From Mycobacterium sp. NS-7484 (GTDB lineage: Bacteria; Actinomycetota; Actinomycetes; Mycobacteriales; Mycobacteriaceae), in the NCBI RefSeq assembly GCF_001953975.1, contig NZ_MBEJ01000096.1, forward strand, positions 23,532 through 87,531: DNA of 64,000 bases, written 5' to 3'. Positions 58,401 through 64,000 of this stretch are shown here, piece by piece. The notes under the pieces were generated by a model. That model was not told where the DNA came from. It searched no databases and saw only the letters and a program-made list of their open reading frames with translations. The translations under genes and the position numbers were made by a program. Numbering within the stretch: position 1 is the stretch's first letter; the number at the start of each line of letters is the position of its first letter.

Positions 58401-59362
58401 GCAAAGAGGTGGCCCGCGGCAAGAACATCGACGCCCTACGTGAACAGCTGGCAGTGCCCGTCGCGCAGGCGGTGGCCGACGCGCTGGGCGGTGACCTGGA
58501 GCGTCGCGACCTACGCGCCTGGCCCGAGGACCTCGATGAGCTGCCCCGCACCGTGGAAAACATCAGCGGCGGGCACGCCGTACGTGGTTACCCGGCCTTC
58601 GTAGATACCGGAAAAGCCGTCGACATCAAGGTCTTTGCCAACCCGGCGGAACAGGCCGCGGCCATGGGGCCCGGCCTTCGCCGACTGTTGCGGCTCACCG
58701 CGCCGTCGCCGGTCAAGGCGATCGAGCGGGGACTGGACACCCGCACCCGCCTGGCGCTCAACGCCAATCCCGACGGCACACTGGCCGCCCTGCTCGACGA
58801 CGGCGCCGACGCCGCGGCGGACTACCTGCTGGCCAAACCGGTGTGGACGAAAGCAGAGTTCGCGGCGCTGGTGGCGCGGGCCGGCAAGGAACTCGGCCCG
58901 ACCACGCACGCCGCGGTGACCCGGGTCGAAAAGGTGTTGGCTGCCACCCACGACGTCGGCGTGGCCCTGCCGGACAAGCCGACCGCCGCCCAGGCCGATG
59001 CCGTCGCCGATATTCGGTCGCAGCTGGATCGCCTGTTGCCCAAGGGCTTTGTCACGGCGACGGGCGTCGCACGACTGACCGATCTGGCCCGGTATGTCAC
59101 CGCGATCGTCCGCCGCCTGGAGCGGCTGCCGCAGGCACTCAGCGCCGACCGGGACCGGATGACCCGGGTGCACGCGGTCGAGGATGCTTACGACGACCTG
59201 CTGGCCGCGTTGTCACCGGCCCGCGCCGAGGACCCGAAAATCCGCGACATCGCCTGGCAGATCGAGGAATTGCGGGTCAGTCTATGGGCTCAGCAGCTCG
59301 GCACGCCGCGTCCGGTCAGCGAGCAACGTATCTACAAGGCGATCGACGCCGTCACTCGCTAG
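55480..59362 (+). pseudogene. hrpA: ATP-dependent RNA helicase HrpA, interrupted by one-base insertion
   Basis: HrpA is a DEAH-box helicase of about 1,300 aa acting on mRNA and ribosomes. The first 300 residues read well ('AGATGSGKTTQLPK' Walker A, 'DEAHERSLNIDFLLGYL', 'VIVTSATIEPERF'). At 56386 an extra T follows 'CTGTCC', so 'FLSGEREIRD' becomes 'FLSWRTRN' and the first frame runs on to a stop at 56829. The second frame resumes 'GEREIRDTAEALKDLRN' and continues through 'LATNVAETSLTVPGIRYVVDPG', 'QRAGRSGRTAPGVC' and the OB/HrpA C-terminal parts to 59362. A true frameshift, a sequencing error and recoding cannot be separated. Start GTG 55480. Confidence 0.85.
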
Positions 59363-60192
59363 TCAGTGGCAGGCGCGATGTGCCGGCGCAGGAACTCGGT
59401 GACGTGTCCGGCCACCACGTCGGGTTGCTCGAGCCAGGGCCAGTGACCCGTTCCCGGCACCGGCTGTACCGCGCAGTTCTGGAACATTTCGCGGTAGGCG
59501 TCGGTCTGGGAGAACGGCACGTAATGGTCCTCGGTGCCCCACACCACCAGGACGTCGCCGGCATACTCGGCGAGTCGATCCGCATACGGCGCAAGGGCTT
59601 CCGGACCGGTGGACCGATATAGCTTCAGCACCGCGTCGGGGGTGCCGCGGGCGAACATGTGCTCGGCGATGGAGTCCAGCGCGTCGGTCGGCAGGCCGGG
59701 ATCGCGCATGGCGAGCATGCGTCGCATCAGTGCCTGGTTACCGACCCGCCACATCACCTCCGCCAGGACCGGTGTGCGCCACAGCTTGGCGGCGAAATGG
59801 TTGATCACCACCGGGGCGTTGATCAACGTGATGCTGGCGACCGCGTCGAGATGGTCGGCGGCCCAAGCCAGTGCCCATGGTCCGCCGAAATCGTGGGCGA
59901 CCAGGTGCGCGCGTTCGACACCGAGCTGGTCGACGAGCGCGTCGAGGTGTGCCGCGTAGGCGGCAACGGTGTACGGCCACTGCGACGGTTTGTCGGCGCC
60001 ACCGAAACCCGGCATCTCCGGGGCGATCACCCGGGCGAAACCGGCGACAGGAGTCAGCAGGCGGTCCCACTTGGCTCCGGCGTTGTTGCCGTGCACGAAC
60101 ACGACGGCCTCCGGGCTCTCGGGCCCGGCGACCAGCACCGGGGAACGCACCCCGTCGACAGCCAGCGTGCGGTGCTCGACCGGTCGCTCCAT
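59359..60192 (-). CDS. alpha/beta hydrolase, epoxide-hydrolase/dehalogenase-like
   Basis: The 277-aa hydrolase has the oxyanion motif 'VFVHGNNAGAKW', nucleophile Asp in 'LVAHDFGGPWALAW', acid in 'VWGTEDHYVPFSQ' and His in 'GTGHWPWLEQP'. The Asp nucleophile fits haloalkane dehalogenase or epoxide hydrolase chemistry. ATG 60192 gives a usual start; an in-frame TTG at 60240, just after the FadE stop, would add 16 residues. It is 3' of two FadE genes and convergent with hrpA (4-bp overlap). Confidence 0.85.
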   Translation of the reverse strand: MERPVEHRTLAVDGVRSPVLVAGPESPEAVVFVHGNNAGAKWDRLLTPVAGFARVIAPEMPGFGGADKPSQWPYTVAAYAAHLDALVDQLGVERAHLVAHDFGGPWALAWAADHLDAVASITLINAPVVINHFAAKLWRTPVLAEVMWRVGNQALMRRMLAMRDPGLPTDALDSIAEHMFARGTPDAVLKLYRSTGPEALAPYADRLAEYAGDVLVVWGTEDHYVPFSQTDAYREMFQNCAVQPVPGTGHWPWLEQPDVVAGHVTEFLRRHIAPATD

Positions 60193-60240
60193 CAGCGGGA
60201 TCTTACGGTCGCGCAAGGCCTGCCGCGCTGTTTCAACCAA

Positions 60241-61404
60241 TCAGTGCGTGCCCGTCGCCACCCGCGGTACCCGTTCGACGGTCGCGTCGTCGAGCACCAG
60301 TTCCGCCACCCGGGACCGGTGGGCTTCAGCGCTTCCCAGGAGGGCGGCGTCGGTGGTCGCCCGCTTGAAGTACAGATGTGCCTGGTGCTCCCAGGTGAAC
60401 CCGATGCCGCCGTGCACCTGAATGGTGTCGGCCGCAATCTTGGCGAATGCCGCCGACGCCGTGGCCTGTGCGATCGCGGCGGCCAGCGCCGGGTCGTCGG
60501 TACCGTCGGTCAATGCCCAGGCCGCGTGATAGGCCGTCGAGCGGGCATGCTCGAGATCGACCAGACAATCGGCCAACCGGTGTTTCACGGCCTGGAACGA
60601 GCCGATCGGTCGGCCGAACTGCAGCCGCGATTTCGCATAGTCCACCGAGAGGTCCAGCAAATGCTGTGCGGCGCCGACCTGTTCGGCGGCCAACAGTGTG
60701 CATGCCACCTGGAACGCGTGAGTGATGACCCGCTCGGCTTCGTCGGGTCCGGCTACCAGCTGTGCCGGTGTCTCGGCGAACACGATGTCGGCCTGCGGCC
60801 GGGTCAGGTCGAGGGTGACCAGCGGGGTTCGCTGTACGCCGGCTTCGGTCGCGTCGACCGCATAGAGTGCCACGCCGTCGGGTCCCGTCGCCGCTACCAA
60901 CAGCAGATCCGCGGCGTCAGCGTCCACGACCCGCTGCACGGTCCCGGTCAGCGTTCCATCCTCGGCCGCAGCGACGTTCACGGCGGCCGAATCGAACGCG
61001 CCTGCCTGATCTGGCACCGCGAACGCCGCGGTACGAGTGCCGTCGGCCAGGGCGCCGAGCAGCTCGTCGCGCACGGGACCCGAGGACGCGGCGACGAGCG
61101 CGGGGATGGCCAGCATCATCGTGCCGAACACCGGGCCGCAGGCCAGGGCGGCGCCGAGTTCCTCGACGGCGACGGCCTGATCGACGAGCGTGCCGCCGGC
61201 CCCGCCCTCGGACTCCGGAACCGCCAGGCCCAGGACGCCGAGCTCAGCGCCAAGTCGGGCCCAGACTTTCCGATCGAACCGCGGCTCGGACTCCATCAGC
61301 GTGCGTACCGTCTGCTCGGAGAAGTTCTCTGCGCAGAACTTGCGGACCGCCGTGCGCAGCTGAGCCTGCTCGTCGGTGAACCTGAACTCACGTTCCTCAG
61401 CCAC
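60241..61404 (-). CDS. fadE: acyl-CoA dehydrogenase (FadE), beta-type subunit candidate
   Basis: The 387-aa ACAD has 'QLRTAVRKFCAENFS' and 'GLAVPESEGGAGGTLVDQAVAVEELG' N-terminally, 'LDLSVDYAKSRLQFGRPIGSFQAVKHRLADC' and 'HGGIGFTWEHQAHLYFKRA' in the C-terminal helical domain. It overlaps the second FadE by 8 bp. Such pairs in mycobacteria form alpha2beta2 heterotetramers that act on steroid-side-chain or branched acyl-CoAs. GTG 61404 is preceded by AAGGAG, seven bases away, which fixes the start. Confidence 0.9.
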   Translation of the reverse strand: MAEEREFRFTDEQAQLRTAVRKFCAENFSEQTVRTLMESEPRFDRKVWARLGAELGVLGLAVPESEGGAGGTLVDQAVAVEELGAALACGPVFGTMMLAIPALVAASSGPVRDELLGALADGTRTAAFAVPDQAGAFDSAAVNVAAAEDGTLTGTVQRVVDADAADLLLVAATGPDGVALYAVDATEAGVQRTPLVTLDLTRPQADIVFAETPAQLVAGPDEAERVITHAFQVACTLLAAEQVGAAQHLLDLSVDYAKSRLQFGRPIGSFQAVKHRLADCLVDLEHARSTAYHAAWALTDGTDDPALAAAIAQATASAAFAKIAADTIQVHGGIGFTWEHQAHLYFKRATTDAALLGSAEAHRSRVAELVLDDATVERVPRVATGTH

Positions 61405-62590
61405 GTGGGATCTCCTTCCACGGCATACCAGCATCAGCCCGCAGATCACCGGGCAACCCGAGGATCCGCTCACCCAGAATGTTGCGCATCACTTCGGACG
61501 TACCGCCTTCGATGGTGTTGGCCTTGCTGCGCAGGAAGCGCTGTTGAACGGGTCCGCGCCAGTCCGCCTCGTCGTCACTGTCGTGCAATCCGTAGCCGTG
61601 GTACAGGATCCCTTCGGGCCCAAGTAGATCCATGCACCATTGATAGATGTGCTGGTTCAGTTCGGCACCCACCAGCTTGCCGATCGATCCTTCCGGTCCC
61701 GGCCCGCCGACGGTGGCCGCGGCCCGGGACCGCTCGGCGGTCAGCCGCTGGGCCTCCGAGCGCAACCACAGTTGGGTGAGCCGGTCACGCAACACCGGAG
61801 TCCGTAGATCTGGCCGGGACGCCCACAGCGCCACCGCATCCGAGATGGTGCCGGCTCCGCGCCGGTTGCCACTGCCACCCAGCGCACTGCGCTCGTTCAT
61901 CAGCGTCGTCATCGCGACATTCCAGCCGTTGCCCACCGCGCCGAGCCGGTGTGTATCAGGGATCCGGGCGTCGGTGATGTAGACCTCGTTGAACTCTGCC
62001 TGTCCGGTCATCTGCCGCAGCGGCCGGGTTTCGACGCCGGGTGCGTGCATGTCCAGGACGAAGTACGTCAGGCCTTTGTGTTTGGGCACATCGGGATTGG
62101 TTCTTGCCAGCAGCAGCCCCCAGCGCGCGCGGTGCGCCAGGCTGGTCCACACCTTCTGCCCGTTGAGCACCCACTCGTCACCGTCCAGGACCGCCGAGGT
62201 GGCCAGTCCGGCCAGGTCCGAACCGGCGCCCGGCTCCGAAAACAGCTGGCACCAAATGTGTTCCGTGCTGGCCAGCGGTCGTAGCCAGGATTTCTTGAGT
62301 TCCTCGGATTGGGCATGCTCGCGAATAGTGGGCGCGGCCATGCCGTATCCCATCGGGTTGAGGCCCAACGGCACTGGACCGCCGGCGCCCTGCAGGATGC
62401 GGTCGGCCACCGCCTGCAAGCCGCGCGACACCCCGAGACCGCCGAGGCCCTCGGGGAAATGCACCCAGGACAGGCCGGCGTCGTAACAGGCCGCCAGGTA
62501 CTCGGGAATCGGAACTTTCTTCGGGTCGTGATCTGCCATGACCCGGCGGGCGAGGTCGGCGACCCGGTCCGCATCAGCGACGCTGCTCAT
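61397..62590 (-). CDS. fadE: acyl-CoA dehydrogenase (FadE), alpha-type subunit candidate
   Basis: The 397-aa ACAD has 'LFSEPGAGSDLAGLATSAVLDGDEWVLNGQKVWTS' (FAD-binding), 'NEVYITDARIPD' and the C terminus 'NTIEGGTSEVMRNILGERILGLP', the well-conserved FadE signature. It overlaps its partner by 8 bp and starts at ATG 62590. Both would oxidise an acyl-CoA in the cytosol, passing electrons to ETF. The epoxide-hydrolase-like gene downstream suggests a degradative operon. Confidence 0.92.
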   Translation of the reverse strand: MSSVADADRVADLARRVMADHDPKKVPIPEYLAACYDAGLSWVHFPEGLGGLGVSRGLQAVADRILQGAGGPVPLGLNPMGYGMAAPTIREHAQSEELKKSWLRPLASTEHIWCQLFSEPGAGSDLAGLATSAVLDGDEWVLNGQKVWTSLAHRARWGLLLARTNPDVPKHKGLTYFVLDMHAPGVETRPLRQMTGQAEFNEVYITDARIPDTHRLGAVGNGWNVAMTTLMNERSALGGSGNRRGAGTISDAVALWASRPDLRTPVLRDRLTQLWLRSEAQRLTAERSRAAATVGGPGPEGSIGKLVGAELNQHIYQWCMDLLGPEGILYHGYGLHDSDDEADWRGPVQQRFLRSKANTIEGGTSEVMRNILGERILGLPGDLRADAGMPWKEIPRG

Positions 62591-62649
62591 TCAGCCACGA
62601 TAGGCAAACGGATCCGGACTCGTGCGGGCGGGCGGTACCGTCACCGACT

Positions 62650-63783
62650 GTGGACCGCAAGCGCGTGGTGATCGCCGGGCTTGGCGATTCCGGCCTGCTC
62701 ACCGCGATCCGGTTGTCCCGTCGCCATGACGTCGTCGGGGTATCGCTGAATCCAGGCCTGGTCAGTGGTCAGGAGCTCGGGACCCGGCTGTCCCGGCCCG
62801 ACGATTGGGCGCGCGACTATTGGATCGCCTTCGACCGGTTCCGTGAGCTCGACCGCGTTCGCACCGTGCATGGGACGTTGACCGCGGCGGATCTGTCGGC
62901 TCGCACCGTCTCCGTGCGTGATGCCGACGGGGCCGAGCAGGTGCACGGCTATGACGCGCTGATCATCGCCACCGGTGTGAGCAACGGCTTCTGGCGTCCG
63001 GGTGTGTTGCAGTCGGCAGGCGATGTCGATGCCGGGCTCCACGCCGCACATGACCGGTTGGGCGCGGCTGGGTCGGTGGCGGTGATCGGGGGCGGTGCGG
63101 CAGCCGTCAGCAGCGCGGTAAACATCGCGCTGCGGTGGCCCGACACCCGAGTCGCGTTGTACTTTCCGGGCGAAGGTGTTCTGCAGCAACATCATCCGCG
63201 TGCCCGTCGACGTGTCGAGCGTCGGCTCGCCGCGGCCGGGGTGGCGATGCATCCTGGCCATCGTGCCGTGATACCCGAGGATTTCGATTGTGCTGCGATC
63301 ACGTCCGATCCCGTGCAGTGGAGCACCGGCCAGCCGCCGGCGCAGGCTGACGCAGTGCTGTGGACCGTCGGCCGGGTGCGGCCCAACTCCTCGTGGCTGC
63401 CGTCGGACGTTCTCGACGAGGACGGCTTCGTGCGGGTGACGCTGCATCTTCAGGTGCCCGGCGCCGACGCCGTGTTCGCCATCGGCGACGTCGCGGCCAC
63501 CGACCCGCTGCGGTCGTCGGCTCGCAACCGCGCTGACGGGCTGCTGGCGCACAACGTCATCGCGTACTTCACCGGCGGCCGGATGCGCCGTTACCGGCCA
63601 CCGGCCAGCCGATGGGGGTCGGTGCTCGGGGTTCAGCCGGACGGGTTGGAAGTCTTCGCGCCCAACGGGTTTGCCTTCAGGTTTCCGGCGTGGATGATCG
63701 ACCGCGTCCTGCAGCCGTGGATCGTTCGTCGCGGTATCTACCGGGGTGTGCGGTCTCGGGGGTCGAGCGTTACCGCCATGTAG
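62650..63783 (+). CDS. NDH-2/AIF-like pyridine-nucleotide oxidoreductase
   Basis: The 377-aa FAD flavoprotein has 'VVIAGLGDSGLLTAIRLS' (FAD Rossmann), 'ALIIATGVSNGFW', a second Rossmann 'VAVIGGGAAAVSSAVNIALRW' (NAD(P)H) and 'DAVFAIGDVAATDPLRSSA' (FAD second motif), the pattern of NDH-2/AIF/FSP1-type quinone or thiol reductases. No redox-active CxxC is visible. Start is GTG 62650. It is divergent from the FadE operon. Confidence 0.88.
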   Translation: MDRKRVVIAGLGDSGLLTAIRLSRRHDVVGVSLNPGLVSGQELGTRLSRPDDWARDYWIAFDRFRELDRVRTVHGTLTAADLSARTVSVRDADGAEQVHGYDALIIATGVSNGFWRPGVLQSAGDVDAGLHAAHDRLGAAGSVAVIGGGAAAVSSAVNIALRWPDTRVALYFPGEGVLQQHHPRARRRVERRLAAAGVAMHPGHRAVIPEDFDCAAITSDPVQWSTGQPPAQADAVLWTVGRVRPNSSWLPSDVLDEDGFVRVTLHLQVPGADAVFAIGDVAATDPLRSSARNRADGLLAHNVIAYFTGGRMRRYRPPASRWGSVLGVQPDGLEVFAPNGFAFRFPAWMIDRVLQPWIVRRGIYRGVRSRGSSVTAM

Positions 63784-63894
63784 ATGCTGTGCATCGGCCC
63801 ACCTCGTCATGGCTTCCATGCTTTGCCCACCTAGCGAGCGACAACGCATTTCGCTCGCGAAAAACATTGCTGACGTCGGTCGATCGGCGTAAGA

Positions 63895-63910
63895 TCGAAC
63901 ACGTGTTCGA
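63895..63910 (+). promoter_or_regulatory. mycobacterial SOS (LexA) box
   Basis: TCGAAC-ACGT-GTTCGA is a perfect match to the mycobacterial LexA site TCGAAC-N4-GTTCGA. It overlaps the GTG at 63903, so LexA would occlude transcription or initiation of the gene. Several mycobacterial 13E12-family genes are known to carry such boxes. Confidence 0.8.
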
Positions 63911-64000
63911 ATTGCTCGATCCACCGTCGCTCTCCGATGCGGCGCTGATCGATGCGTTGGAGCATGCGACGCGGGCTGAGGCGGTCGCCGCGGCTGAGCG
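63903..64000 (+). CDS. 13E12-repeat/DUF222 HNH endonuclease family protein, 5' part
   Basis: The first 32 codons read VFELLDPPSLSDAALIDALE, then HATRAEAVAAAE, matching the N-terminal DUF222 start of the 13E12 (REP13E12) family, which ends in an HNH nuclease domain beyond the window. The SOS box over its start codon is typical of this family in mycobacteria. Frame is open to the window edge. Family and start are probable; the rest is unseen. Confidence 0.6.
   Translation, partial: MFELLDPPSLSDAALIDALEHATRAEAVAAAE

Noticed and set aside
59659..61779. 706-codon plus-strand frame opposite the hydrolase and FadE genes
   Set aside because: It is antisense to three clear genes and rich in Gly/Arg/His typical of shadows.
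1..64000. tRNA, rRNA, CRISPR or insertion-sequence features
   Set aside because: I saw no tRNA-like cloverleaf, rRNA block, direct-repeat array or transposase with terminal repeats. The only sizeable direct repeat is inside two coding genes.

Overview
The window is chromosomal DNA from a high-GC actinomycete, almost certainly a mycobacterium of the fast-growing (Mycolicibacterium-like) type. The taxonomic evidence is a SigK/RskA pair that matches the tuberculosis proteins in length and cysteine positions, an LdtA-type L,D-transpeptidase, a mycolic-acid cyclopropane-synthase-like methyltransferase, a cutinase, DUF732 and Pro/Ala-rich secreted proteins, an F420-type LLM oxidoreductase, paired FadE acyl-CoA dehydrogenases, a P450, many start-stop overlaps (ATGA/GTGA), a probable leaderless GTG transcript and a mycobacterial SOS box before a 13E12/DUF222 gene. 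No rRNA, tRNA, CRISPR array, insertion sequence or prophage was seen. No gene-free stretch exceeds about 300 bp.

Layout. 0-5 kb: NTF2-like protein, Uma2 nuclease, ArsR-SRPBCC operon with a palindromic promoter-operator, ldtA, Pro/Ala-rich secreted protein, DUF732 membrane protein. 5-12 kb: PrsW-type membrane protease operon, SDR, AraC regulator, and a three-gene operon (unknown protein, SDR, lipase). 12-20 kb: a molybdopterin oxidoreductase whose N-terminal Fe-S cysteines are replaced, overlapping a small partner gene; a secreted glycosidase-like protein, a lipoprotein, a Tat-lipoprotein hydrolase divergent from a LysR gene, a VOC protein and an F420 oxidoreductase. 20-31 kb: SDR, a five-gene leftward run (TetR, FAD monooxygenase, HelD-type ATPase, Ski2-like helicase with DUF3516, read right to left), a membrane adenylate cyclase, cutinase, Nudix hydrolase, flavin reductase.

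31-44 kb is the most unusual part. A zinc alcohol dehydrogenase is followed by a complete MoxR/DUF58/VWA/TPR operon (32.3-37.2 kb). Then come a TetR gene and a second chaperone-type locus (37.9-43.6 kb): two nearly identical six-helix membrane proteins, two tiny one-helix peptides, a NorD-like VWA protein, a CbbQ/NorQ-type AAA+ ATPase, a bitopic membrane protein and a cytochrome P450. CbbQ/NorQ and CbbO/NorD pairs activate metalloenzymes, but no known client (NorB, Rubisco) is present, so the paralogous membrane proteins are the natural candidates for an undescribed membrane metalloenzyme. Palindromes TGAC-N4-GTCA lie before the TetR gene (one mismatch), the first membrane protein and the first mini-peptide, suggesting one regulon.

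44-64 kb: a secreted protein, a Fur/Zur-box-controlled unknown gene, a type II lumazine synthase, hydrolase, Rv2172c-like methylenetetrahydrofolate reductase, a ferredoxin-reductase plus diiron-like pair, a mycolic methyltransferase, sigK-rskA, and an SDR/SnoaL/ADH operon divergent from a truncated IclR gene. The IclR gene runs into a FAH-family gene that itself seems to carry an internal deletion. A MazEF-like toxin-antitoxin pair, an hrpA helicase interrupted by a one-base insertion, a hydrolase with two FadE genes, a pyridine-nucleotide oxidoreductase and the start of a 13E12/DUF222 HNH gene under an SOS box complete the window.
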